Notes: generated by a model from the sequence alone, not told the origin. DNA of 12,833 nt from CAWUIO01 sp963922455 (GCA_963922455.1 CAWUIO010000152.1:1-12833); one strand, 5' to 3'. Shown: positions 1-6,751, counted from the stretch's first letter. Numbers and translations: made by a program.

Positions 1-145
1 GAAAGTAAGTAGCTTATTATCAGCGCATTGCAGATAATGTCATAGGTAGCCAAAACCATTTGGCAAGTATATTTTCATCCAGAGCCCCTCCTTTTTCCTA
101 AAAGCATGATATTTTAGAGAGGAATAAACTTAGCACCTCGCTTGC

Positions 146-153
146 TAGGTTTG
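146..153 (+). promoter_or_regulatory. Candidate Bacteroidetes-type -7 box for the amidase gene
   Basis: The sequence TAGGTTTG matches the Bacteroidetes -7 consensus TAnnTTTG exactly. It ends 33 bases before the TTG start at 187, the same distance as the candidate box before the sensor gene at 8303. I see no clear TTTG -33 element at the usual 19-21 base spacing, so the call rests on the -7 box and its position only. Confidence 0.35.
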
Positions 154-186
154 TTTTCCTTTGGTTTCATCAATCTTGAAGAATAA

Positions 187-1056
187 TTGAGTAACACTGT
201 TCACATTGGCCTTATCCAAATGTCCATGTTGGAAGATAGGGCATCCAACCAGCAAGAAGCCCAAACTATGATCCGACAGGCGGCGGCCCTTGGAGCCCAG
301 ATCATCTGTTTGCCTGAGTTGTTTTCTACCCAATACTTCGCCCACGAAGAAAATCACCAATATTTTGACTGGGCCGAACCTGTGCCAGGCCCGAGTACCC
401 AATTATTTTCCCAACTTGCCCAAGAGCTGGAGGTTGTCCTGATACTTCCCTTATTTGAGAAATTAGCTCCGGGAATTTACTACAACACAGCGGCTATACT
501 AGACGCCGATGGCCTTTTTTTGGGAAAATATCGAAAAAATCATATCCCGGACGACCCCGGGTTTTACGAAAAGTTTTACTTTACCCCAGGAGAAGGGCAT
601 TACCCGGTTTTTTCCACTCGCTATGCCAAAATCGGCGTTTTAATCTGCTGGGACCAGTGGTTTCCCGAAGCGGCCCGCCTCAGTGCCTTATCGGGAGCTG
701 AGATTTTGTTTTACCCGAGCGCCATCGGTTGGGACTTAGCAGAAACTCCCGAAGTACACCAGGAAGAGTATCAAGCTTGGCAAGTGATGCATCGCAGCCA
801 TGCCATCGCCAACGGAATACCAGTTGCGGCCTTGAACCGGGTAGGACAAGAAGCCGGAACCCAATTTTGGGGAGGTAGCTTTGTAAGCAATGCCATGGGA
901 CGCGTACTTTTTCAAGCCCCCCATACCCAGGCTAATTTGGAAGTTTTACCCCTAGATTTGAGAGATACAGAAAAGTACCGAAGAATTTGGCCCTTTTTGC
1001 GCGATCGTCGTATAGACACGTACGAAGGGCTTAGTCAGCGTTATTTGGGGAATTAA
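187..1056 (+). CDS. aguB: N-carbamoylputrescine amidase (nitrilase superfamily)
   Basis: This cytoplasmic enzyme should hydrolyse N-carbamoylputrescine to putrescine, ammonia and CO2, the last step of the agmatine route to polyamines. The 289 residues match the usual family length. The nitrilase catalytic triad is visible: Glu44 in CLPELF, Lys117 in KYRKNHIPDD and Cys154 in LICWDQWFPEAAR. The C-terminal stretch with FWGGSF (227-232) and WPFLRDRRIDTY (268-279) is typical of AguB and separates it from other nitrilases. The start is TTG: a TAA stop lies directly upstream in frame, and the first ATG (220, residue 12) would remove the first beta strand VHIGLIQMS. The partner agmatine deiminase (AguA) is not in the window. 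The next gene lies 122 bases downstream on the same strand. Family assignment is firm; the exact substrate is inferred from sequence similarity. Confidence 0.93.
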   Translation: MSNTVHIGLIQMSMLEDRASNQQEAQTMIRQAAALGAQIICLPELFSTQYFAHEENHQYFDWAEPVPGPSTQLFSQLAQELEVVLILPLFEKLAPGIYYNTAAILDADGLFLGKYRKNHIPDDPGFYEKFYFTPGEGHYPVFSTRYAKIGVLICWDQWFPEAARLSALSGAEILFYPSAIGWDLAETPEVHQEEYQAWQVMHRSHAIANGIPVAALNRVGQEAGTQFWGGSFVSNAMGRVLFQAPHTQANLEVLPLDLRDTEKYRRIWPFLRDRRIDTYEGLSQRYLGN

Positions 1057-1178
1057 ATCGGTTCCACGTTCCCATAATCTAGGTTAATTTACGGTTTTCG
1101 AAGTAATTTAAAGTATATTTAAAAAAGGGATCACCAGAAGAGCCTTTGTAAAGAATCAACCACTTTCTAAGTAAAACT

Positions 1179-1595
1179 ATGTTTTTAAATGTTCTTACCT
1201 CCAAGGAAAAAATTGCTTTCCTAGCCTTAGCCAAGAAGATGATCATGTCGGATGATAATATTGCCAACAGTGAAATGGTACTGCTTGAGTCCATGCGTCG
1301 AGAGATGGAAATTATAGATGAGGTAATTGATAAAGAAATTTCTGAACAAGACTTAGAAAATTTGCCGGAAAATATTCCTCAATTATGCTCTGAGTTTAAA
1401 TCAAAAAAATCTCGTATTTCAGCCTTGATGGAATTGATCGGTTTGGGCTTTGTAGATGGGAAGTTTGTAGCCCGGGAGCAGGAAATCATTTACGAGGTAG
1501 CCCAGGAGTTTAGTATTAGCAAGGAGGAAACCCAAAATTATATCGATTGGGCTGCCCGCATTTTTTCGGGGGGCAAAGGAGAGGAAGGAGCTTAA
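1179..1595 (+). CDS. Small TerB-like helical protein
   Basis: This 138-residue soluble, all-helical protein has no signal peptide or membrane segment. Two acidic helix-turn motifs, MSDDNIANSEMVLLE (residues 23-37) and FVDGKFVAREQEII (91-104), follow the repeated pattern of TerB-like domains (small residue, Asp, Gly or Asn, then Glu four or five positions on). TerB-fold proteins bind divalent metal in some cases and are found both in tellurite-resistance operons and as stand-alone proteins of unknown role. No other ter gene is present here, so tellurite resistance is not implied. The protein ends in a Gly/Glu-rich tail. The ATG start is the only sensible one. It may be co-transcribed with the amidase 122 bases upstream, but nothing links them functionally. 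Confidence 0.75.
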   Translation: MFLNVLTSKEKIAFLALAKKMIMSDDNIANSEMVLLESMRREMEIIDEVIDKEISEQDLENLPENIPQLCSEFKSKKSRISALMELIGLGFVDGKFVAREQEIIYEVAQEFSISKEETQNYIDWAARIFSGGKGEEGA

Positions 1596-1622
1596 ATTTT
1601 TTTTAAAAAAGGAAGGAAAGAG

Positions 1623-1659
1623 CCAATCCCCCCGGCGCTTCGCGACGGGGGTTTGGTTT
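1623..1659. terminator. Bidirectional intrinsic terminator between convergent genes
   Basis: A GC-rich hairpin pairs CCCCC on the left (1628-1632) with GGGGG on the right (1647-1651); flanking CCAA/TTGG pairs extend it and a small GCG-type inner stem lies in the loop. It sits between the TerB-like stop codon at 1593-1595 and the complement of the lipoprotein stop at 1662. T-rich sequence follows on both strands: TTTGGTTTATTTATT on the plus strand and a CTTTCC..TTTTTT run on the minus strand (complement of 1596-1621). One hairpin can therefore end both transcripts. Confidence 0.75.
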
Positions 1660-1661
1660 AT

Positions 1662-2252
1662 TTATTCTGCCTTAAAGGTCTTTCCTAATTTGATATAGCC
1701 TGGGTACCCTACCCGCGTACCCAAAACACGTACACTTGGCTTAATTTTTAACCGAATTCGTGATTCTTCCGGATTGTCCCCTTTTACGGCACTCACGATA
1801 TTTACAATCGATTTTAAAGATTCTCCGCTTAGTACTTTCTTGACATCCAAATTGGTGGAAATCGGAAAGGAAGTAACCCCGCCGTTGGGAGCAACTTCTA
1901 CTCGGTCACTGGAAGTCCCGTTTAGGATTTCATTATCATCCAGCTCCAAGATCCAGTTGACGGTTTCTAGGGCCGCTGTGCTTTCATTCGGATTACGGGC
2001 CTCGATGTTGAAGGTTAAATTCAAAGGCAATGAACCATTTTTGAAGGCTAATCCCAGCTTAGCCACATCGGCCAGGTTAATGTCTGAAAAGGAATTGATA
2101 TTTAATAAATTAATCCCATTCATGTTTAGGTTGGTCACCTTATCCAAACGAAATTCGCTTTTGGAGAAAGCAACTAATTCTCGGATAGTTTTACAAGACT
2201 GCAAAGCCAGGCATAAGCAAAGAAAGACTGTGATAACGCGGAGCTTTTTCAT
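1662..2252 (-). CDS. Lipoprotein with LEA14-type (WHy/LEA_2) domain
   Basis: This 196-residue secreted lipoprotein starts with a short basic and hydrophobic signal sequence ending in a lipobox, LALQSC, with lipidated Cys20. The mature protein has the pattern of the late-embryogenesis-abundant type 2 family: an immunoglobulin-like beta sandwich with FNIEARNPNE (81-90), a strand running to LELDDNEILNG (102-112), and an alternating hydrophobic stretch to the end. Such LEA_2 lipoproteins are common in Bacteroidetes; their function is unknown. No run of acidic residues follows Cys20, so surface export is not indicated and the protein probably faces the periplasm. It is convergent with the TerB-like gene and divergent from the LutB-like gene. 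Its upstream region is AT-rich, but I see no confident promoter match. Confidence 0.82.
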   Translation of the reverse strand: MKKLRVITVFLCLCLALQSCKTIRELVAFSKSEFRLDKVTNLNMNGINLLNINSFSDINLADVAKLGLAFKNGSLPLNLTFNIEARNPNESTAALETVNWILELDDNEILNGTSSDRVEVAPNGGVTSFPISTNLDVKKVLSGESLKSIVNIVSAVKGDNPEESRIRLKIKPSVRVLGTRVGYPGYIKLGKTFKAE

Positions 2253-2432
2253 AAAATATAAATTATTTATTGGCTAATGTATCCGAAAACCCATCAATAA
2301 GCAAGACCTGTACTCGGATTCAACAGAAGATTACCCCCCAATATGCATATTTTTCCTGAGCATTTTATACATTTGGGATTTATCAAGTTTAAAAGCGGTA
2401 CGTGTACTATCTACTTGCCCAAGGAAGCCCCA

Positions 2433-2458
2433 TACGAGGGTTTAGTACGAGGGTTTAG
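2433..2458. repeat. Perfect 13-bp tandem duplication in the lutB leader
   Basis: The unit TACGAGGGTTTAG occurs twice back to back (2433-2445 and 2446-2458) without a mismatch, ending 34 bases before the chosen ATG at 2493. Its length is not a multiple of three, which fits non-coding leader DNA better than protein-coding sequence. It may be a recent slippage product or a doubled regulator site; the sequence cannot tell these apart. Confidence 0.9.
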
Positions 2459-2492
2459 GAGGCAATCATTACCTATAGCAAACTTTCATACC

Positions 2493-3668
2493 ATGAAAAA
2501 TCCCTCCCTAGAATTTGACCGAAGTGCCCAAAAAGCATCCTTTGATCATAAAGCGCGTACAGAAAGGCAAAATAAACTGGATAGTTTTTGGAAAAAATCG
2601 ACTAAGTCTCAAATGCTCTTCCAAGACTACGAGCTTATATGTGATAGGGCCGCTTTTCTTCGTCACGAGACCCTCTCGCAACTTGATTCTTATTTACTTC
2701 AATTTGAGGCCCAGTTTGCAAGTTATGGACAAGTCCATTGGCTTGATCAAGCCCGAGATGCCCAAAGCACCTTAGAAAGAATTACCACCTCACAAAACCA
2801 TGCATCTAAACCGCTTTCTCTATCTACTCGTTTAGCTCCAGAATTAGGATTAAGTTCCATTTTTCCAGATAAGCCGAATAACCAAACCCTCTCAAATATA
2901 ATTATAGTAGATGCCCAGTTTCTCATAGCCGAAAGTGGGCAAATCGCCCTAGATTTTAGCCCCCTAAGAAATCATACTTTTTTGAATGGCTTGCCTGATC
3001 TTATTGTATTGGCAGGTATCGAGCAAGTTATACCCAAGCTGGAACATCTGGGAACCTTCTGGCCACTCTTGGCCCAAACCCAAAGAGCCCAGGTATCGCT
3101 ATCTGCCTTCCAGCTCATCGGAAACACCTATCCTGGTACGTGCCATCTTCTTTTAATCGACAACGGCCGAAGCATTTTACTCGGCAAGGGAAATCAAGCA
3201 GAAGCATTAAGGTGTATCCATTGTGGCATATGCCAAAAAAAATGTCCTGTGATCCAGACAGCTGGCCCCGAAGCTTTCCCCCAAGATGCCCAAAGTCCTA
3301 TTGATTGGGTCTCCTTAGCGCATAAGCCAGAGAAGGAAGCTAAGTCCCACCTAAACTATTCCTGTACCCTATGCCGGGCTTGCGATGAGGCATGCCCGGT
3401 ACGCATAAACCTTTCTGAACAAATCTTACTAAACCGCCGTGAGCTACTCGTACAATCCCCCACCGCGAATAGCATCAAAAAACAGTTAAAACCTTGGAAG
3501 TGGATAATGAGCAAGCGAAAGCATTTGAATGCTAGCCGAAACTGGTGGAAAAAGCTGTATTTCCACAACTTTTCACGACTACGGGCCAAACAGAAGATGA
3601 AACTTCCCGAAATAGCTAAAAAGAATTTGGGTACACAATGGGAAAGTGAAAAAGGAAAGGAAGAATAG
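2493..3668 (+). CDS. lutB: LutB/LldF-type iron-sulfur protein, compact and stand-alone
   Basis: LutB proteins are cytoplasmic iron-sulfur subunits that act with LutA and LutC in L-lactate oxidation. This 391-residue protein has the family order: an N-terminal helical region with ELICDRAAFLRHETLSQLDS (47-66), a LUD-type core with FLIAESGQIALDF (143-155), LPDLIVLAGIEQVIPKLEH (167-185) and LLLIDNGRS (219-227), then two ferredoxin-like CxxCxxCxxxCP motifs at Cys241/244/247/251 and Cys291/294/297/301. It is shorter than typical LutB (about 470 residues); the segment after the helical region and the C-terminus are reduced. The frame stays open upstream to an ATG at 2343, but the chosen start at 2493 begins with the expected family N-terminus, and the 13-bp duplication lies in the excluded part. 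No lutA or lutC is adjacent, so lactate use is a family-based guess; a separate electron-transfer role is possible. Confidence 0.82.
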   Translation: MKNPSLEFDRSAQKASFDHKARTERQNKLDSFWKKSTKSQMLFQDYELICDRAAFLRHETLSQLDSYLLQFEAQFASYGQVHWLDQARDAQSTLERITTSQNHASKPLSLSTRLAPELGLSSIFPDKPNNQTLSNIIIVDAQFLIAESGQIALDFSPLRNHTFLNGLPDLIVLAGIEQVIPKLEHLGTFWPLLAQTQRAQVSLSAFQLIGNTYPGTCHLLLIDNGRSILLGKGNQAEALRCIHCGICQKKCPVIQTAGPEAFPQDAQSPIDWVSLAHKPEKEAKSHLNYSCTLCRACDEACPVRINLSEQILLNRRELLVQSPTANSIKKQLKPWKWIMSKRKHLNASRNWWKKLYFHNFSRLRAKQKMKLPEIAKKNLGTQWESEKGKEE

Positions 3669-3688
3669 AGGGGGTTTTAAAAAAGATA

Positions 3689-3725
3689 ATTGGAGGGAGC
3701 AACTGTTGTTAACTCATCCTCCAAT
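3689..3725 (+). terminator. Stem-loop after the LutB-like gene, possible terminator
   Basis: ATTGGAGG (3689-3696) pairs perfectly with CCTCCAAT (3718-3725). The stem continues inward as GAG/CTC with a two-base bulge, and an AAC/GTT hairpin lies inside the loop. It starts 21 bases after the TAG stop. The plus-strand downstream sequence lacks a T run, whereas the minus strand reads into TTTTTT, so it could also stop transcription arriving from the helicase side. Confidence 0.5.
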
Positions 3726-3761
3726 ATCCTTCAACCAGCTATGGAAAGAAAGACTGACTTA

Positions 3762-3796
3762 GTGTAACCTTTATTAACCAGCCCTATAAAGGTCAC
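3762..3796. repeat. Inverted repeat in the lutB-helicase gap
   Basis: ACCTTTAT (3767-3774) pairs perfectly with ATAAAGGT (3786-3793) around an 11-base loop, and GTG/CAC extend the arms after a two-base bulge. No T run follows on either strand, so it does not look like a standard terminator. It could be a protein-binding palindrome or an RNA hairpin. Confidence 0.5.
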
Positions 3797-3933
3797 ATCA
3801 ATCATTTCTTACAATACAAATGTATAAATATGAAGCCATCTCTTCAACCCCAATTAGATTAACTACATTAAAACCCAGGTAGAACGCAGAATATAATCGT
3901 TAAATTGACGCAAAGAGTCTCATAAATGATGAA

Positions 3934-3974
3934 ATCCGAACGTTATTTGTCATAAAATTCAAAATTATTCGGAT
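3934..3974 (-). terminator. Weak stem-loop just after the helicase stop codon
   Basis: ATCCGAA (3934-3940) and TTCGGAT (3968-3974) form a 7-bp stem around a 27-base AT-rich loop. On the minus strand it begins 26 bases after the helicase stop. No T run follows, so it may be a 3'-end stabilising hairpin or nothing. I give it low weight. Confidence 0.3.
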
Positions 3975-4000
3975 ATCTGCCTAATTATCAAAAAGATCAT

Positions 4001-5311
4001 TTAGCGGGGCCGTCCTCCCCTTTTCTTAGAATCTTTCCCCCCTTTGGCCCCCTTAGAATTTCCCGGCTTTTTCTTCTTATCGTGAAAAGCCCCCTGATAA
4101 TTGGGATCTTCTTTCTTTTTTTGGTTATCTATTTCTCTCGCCATGGCTTGCTCCTCTTCAAAAGGCGTTTCGGCAATTTCCAAATCTGCCGGTAGTTCAT
4201 ACCGGTTTATCTTTTTGCGTATCAACTGCTCTATGTTATGAAGATGATAGCTTTCGGCCGGATTAAAAAAAGTGAGGGCTTTGCCCAAATTATGGGCCCT
4301 TCCGGTTCGGCCTATCCGGTGAACATACTCCTCATAGCGAATAGGCACATCAAAATTAATCACGTGGCTTACCATCGTGACATCAATCCCCCGGGCCGCC
4401 ACATCGGTTGCCACAAGTACTCGGATGAGTCCCGATTTAAAATCTTTTATGGAATTGATCCGTGTGTTTTGTCCCTTATTCGCGTGGATTACACGCACGT
4501 GCTCCGGGTCAAACTTTCGGGAAATAAATTTGAATAAATTATCCGCGTTCTTGCGTGTCCGGGCAAACACGATCACCCGCTCATATTCCGCCTCGTCCTT
4601 GAGGAGATACTCTAAAAAGCGGACCTTAGTCAAAAAATTGGGCAGGGCATAGGCACTCTGCTCCACCGTTTCGGCCGCCGTAGCCGAGGGGCTTACTTCT
4701 ACGACCTCTGGGTACTCCAAAAACTCATGGGAAAGCTCAATTACCGGCGCTGGCATGGTAGCCGAGAATAATAAATTCTGTCGCTTGGTGGGGATCACCT
4801 CCAAGATTTGTCGGATTTGAGGCATGAAGCCCATATCCATCATACGATCGGCCTCATCCAGCACCAAGGTCCGAATGTCCCGGGCAAAGATACCCTCCCG
4901 AAAATAAAGGTCTAAAAACCTTCCCGGAGTAGATACCAACAAATCTACCCCGGCCTGTACCTCCTGGATTTGAGCCTGAGGGCCAATTCCACCATAGAGT
5001 ACCGCATACCGAATATCCTGAAATTGAGATAATTGGGCTACATCCTGGCTAATTTGGAGCACCAATTCCCGGGTAGGGGCCAAAATTAAAGCCCGGGGAT
5101 GCTGTCCCTGGGCATACCCTAACTTGGCCAAGAGTGGGAGAACAAAAGCCGCCGTCTTACCAGTTCCAGTCTGGGCAATCCCCATAACGTCATGACCGGC
5201 TTGGATAAGGGGGATAGCCTTTTCTTGAACAGGAGTAGGCTCCCTAAATCCCAAGCTATCTACGGCCTCCAAAAGCTGTCGCTTCAGTTTAAAATCTTGA
5301 AATGAACTCAT
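4001..5311 (-). CDS. RhlE-like DEAD-box ATP-dependent RNA helicase
   Basis: This cytoplasmic RNA helicase should unwind short RNA duplexes using ATP, typically in ribosome assembly, RNA decay or cold adaptation. All core motifs are present in order over 436 residues: Q motif FREPTPVQ (22-29), motif I AQTGTGKT (46-53), APTREL (78-83), TPGR (128-131), DEAD (152-155), SAT (183-185), ARGID (306-310) and HRIGRTGR (331-338). A Lys/Gly/Arg-rich tail, ending KKRGGRPR, probably binds RNA. HVINFD with IRYEEYVHRIGRTGR resembles the RhlE-type group common in Bacteroidetes. I start at the ATG complement 5309-5311, giving MSSFQDF; an in-frame ATG at 5359 would add 16 residues outside the Q motif. The gene follows DUF1501 by 55 bases on the same strand, so partial co-transcription is possible. 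Confidence 0.93.
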   Translation of the reverse strand: MSSFQDFKLKRQLLEAVDSLGFREPTPVQEKAIPLIQAGHDVMGIAQTGTGKTAAFVLPLLAKLGYAQGQHPRALILAPTRELVLQISQDVAQLSQFQDIRYAVLYGGIGPQAQIQEVQAGVDLLVSTPGRFLDLYFREGIFARDIRTLVLDEADRMMDMGFMPQIRQILEVIPTKRQNLLFSATMPAPVIELSHEFLEYPEVVEVSPSATAAETVEQSAYALPNFLTKVRFLEYLLKDEAEYERVIVFARTRKNADNLFKFISRKFDPEHVRVIHANKGQNTRINSIKDFKSGLIRVLVATDVAARGIDVTMVSHVINFDVPIRYEEYVHRIGRTGRAHNLGKALTFFNPAESYHLHNIEQLIRKKINRYELPADLEIAETPFEEEQAMAREIDNQKKKEDPNYQGAFHDKKKKPGNSKGAKGGKDSKKRGGRPR

Positions 5312-5366
5312 AGAGCTATCCTTAAATCCATACTTCAAAACACCAGATAGCCTTACCAAGTTCTCG

Positions 5367-6572
5367 TTAAATGAATTTTAGGGTATCAAATTTTCTTCCT
5401 AAGATTTTTTGTGAGTCAGCTTTCAAATGTCCTTCCAGTAGTGTGGCATAGACCTTACGAAAATCTAAGCTGTATTTCAAATCTCCATTATCCAAATCTT
5501 GAAGATTCGGCCCCTCATTGTATACCCCGGCTTGGGCCAGCTTCCCGCCAATGATAAAAACATTGTTGGCTGTGCCGTGATCGGTACCATTACTGGCATT
5601 TTGCTTAACCCGACGCCCAAATTCCGAAAATGTCAAGATCAAGGTATTGTTAAACTGTTGGTTCTTTTTCAAATCCTTTACGAAGGCTTCCAAAGAATTC
5701 GAGTAAAAACCCAATAAGCGGTCCTGCGCCGGTTTTTGATTTACGTGGGTGTCGAAGCCACTCACTGAGGCATAGTATACCCGGCTATCCACGCCCGAAT
5801 TAATTAACTCGGCAATCGTTTTGAGTTGACGCCCCAAAGCGTGATTAGGATAGGTTTCCTTGGAGCGGTATACTTTAGATTTTTCGTATAGATATTCTGC
5901 CGATGAGACCGTCTCGGCCAAGGTTTTGTAGAGATAGGCCGCCGGCTCTTCTTCGTGATAGTCTTCGGCCTGCTGTTTTAAGAGCTGTAAACCCCTACCT
6001 TGGGTAGATTTTTGTAATTTATCTGGGTTTTGTAAAGCAAGGCCTTTTACGTATTCTCCTTTGCTGGCCAAGCTTAGCATATCATCCACTTCGATGAGGT
6101 GATGGGCCGAAGCACAACTTCCTTCACAATTTGCATCTAAGTAGCGGCCCAACCAACCCGTACTAAGATACTCATCGGAGTTACTCGCCGTGTGCCATAT
6201 ATCCATAGACCGGAAATGTGAGCGGTCGGGGTTGGGATATCCCACATTGTTTAACACACTAACAAAGCCCTCATCGTAAAGCTTCTTCAAACCTAGCATC
6301 TGCGGGTTTAGGCCTAGTTCATCGCTCAAATTCAGTACTTTACCCGCTTCAATGGCCAAACGGGGACGCTCCTTGTAATACACATCATTTCGGTAAGGAA
6401 CCACCGTATTGAGCCCATCATTTCCCCCAGAAAATTGTATAATGACCAATCTTCTAAAATCGGCCGCTAAGGCTGCCAAAGGATATTGCTCCCAAGCCTT
6501 TAAAAAAGCCGGAACCATCAAGCTCCCCACACTGGTCAGAGCCGATTTTTGTAAAAATTTTCTTCTATCCAT
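5367..6572 (-). CDS. DUF1501 family protein with Tat-like signal
   Basis: This 401-residue protein opens with MDRRKFLQKSALTSVGSLMV, a twin-arginine motif followed by a hydrophobic segment, so it is probably folded in the cytoplasm and exported by Tat. DUF1501 hallmarks follow: FSGGNDGLNTVVPY (47-60), SHFRSMDIWHTA (118-129), SGFDTHVNQ (271-279), LTFSEFGRRVKQN (313-325) and TDHGTANNVFIIGG (330-343). To my knowledge the family belongs to the alkaline-phosphatase-like superfamily; Asp52, Asp274/His276 and Asp331/His332 are plausible metal ligands, by inference. DUF1501 genes are very often adjacent to DUF1800 genes, as here, and the pair is thought to act together in the periplasm or envelope; the reaction is unknown. 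It follows DUF1800 on the same strand but is separated from it by 179 bases containing a dispersed repeat. Confidence 0.93.
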   Translation of the reverse strand: MDRRKFLQKSALTSVGSLMVPAFLKAWEQYPLAALAADFRRLVIIQFSGGNDGLNTVVPYRNDVYYKERPRLAIEAGKVLNLSDELGLNPQMLGLKKLYDEGFVSVLNNVGYPNPDRSHFRSMDIWHTASNSDEYLSTGWLGRYLDANCEGSCASAHHLIEVDDMLSLASKGEYVKGLALQNPDKLQKSTQGRGLQLLKQQAEDYHEEEPAAYLYKTLAETVSSAEYLYEKSKVYRSKETYPNHALGRQLKTIAELINSGVDSRVYYASVSGFDTHVNQKPAQDRLLGFYSNSLEAFVKDLKKNQQFNNTLILTFSEFGRRVKQNASNGTDHGTANNVFIIGGKLAQAGVYNEGPNLQDLDNGDLKYSLDFRKVYATLLEGHLKADSQKILGRKFDTLKFI

Positions 6573-6620
6573 ATATTTTAATTCTTTATTCCGTATTGAT
6601 CAATTAGATTTTTTAACTTT

Positions 6621-6751
6621 TTGGGGCTGCCCCCGGCGATTGACAATCCCTGCCCTTGCTCAATTAAGTGCCGCCGGGGTCGGGCTATCACTACTCGCTG
6701 GCCAACCCCCTTCCAGCAGCGAGCTCAAACAGGCCGTTCTATCCCTCAGCC
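6621..6751 (+). repeat. Dispersed GC-rich repeat, copy A
   Basis: This 131-bp element is related along its length to copy B at 12438-12572. The best blocks are 6677-6700 against 12497-12520 (22 of 24 identical) and 6720-6751 against 12541-12572 (29 of 32 identical); both copies start with TTGGGGCT. It can form two strong hairpins: CCCCGGCG (6631-6638) with CGCCGGGG (6672-6679), and CTCGCTG (6694-6700) with CAGCGAG (6717-6723). The last repeat base touches the DUF1800 stop codon (6752-6754). It lies inside what would otherwise be a compact DUF1800-DUF1501 operon. No protein is encoded, so it looks like a non-autonomous dispersed element. Confidence 0.8.

Larger units (their letters stand above)
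3669..4000. other. 332-bp gene-free gap between convergent genes
   Basis: This AT-rich stretch separates the LutB-like gene from the convergent helicase. I found no convincing reading frame and nothing that folds as a tRNA. It holds three separate hairpins, listed individually (3689-3725, 3762-3796, 3934-3974). The outer two lie close to the stop codons of the flanking genes. The 130-odd bases between the second and third hairpins show nothing I can name. Confidence 0.6.

Noticed and set aside
1..145. The end of an upstream gene at the left edge
   Set aside because: The three plus-strand frames hit early stops and I see no recognisable protein on either strand, so nothing was annotated.
1179..1595. 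A tellurite-resistance locus
   Set aside because: Only one TerB-like domain is present, with no TerA, C, D, E or Z neighbour; TerB folds occur in many unrelated settings.
1774..2277. A 167-residue plus-strand frame opposite the lipoprotein
   Set aside because: The minus-strand frame has a lipobox and a LEA_2 pattern; the plus-strand frame has neither domain nor signal.
2343..2492. Fifty extra N-terminal residues for the LutB-like protein from the ATG at 2343
   Set aside because: The extension does not resemble the family, includes the 13-bp non-triplet duplication, and the ATG at 2493 gives the expected N-terminus.
4238..4652. Open plus-strand frames inside the helicase gene
   Set aside because: They are antisense to a fully conserved DEAD-box core and resemble no protein family.
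5312..5359. Sixteen extra N-terminal residues for the helicase
   Set aside because: The residues precede the MSSFQDF start that leads into the Q motif and look like translated leader sequence.
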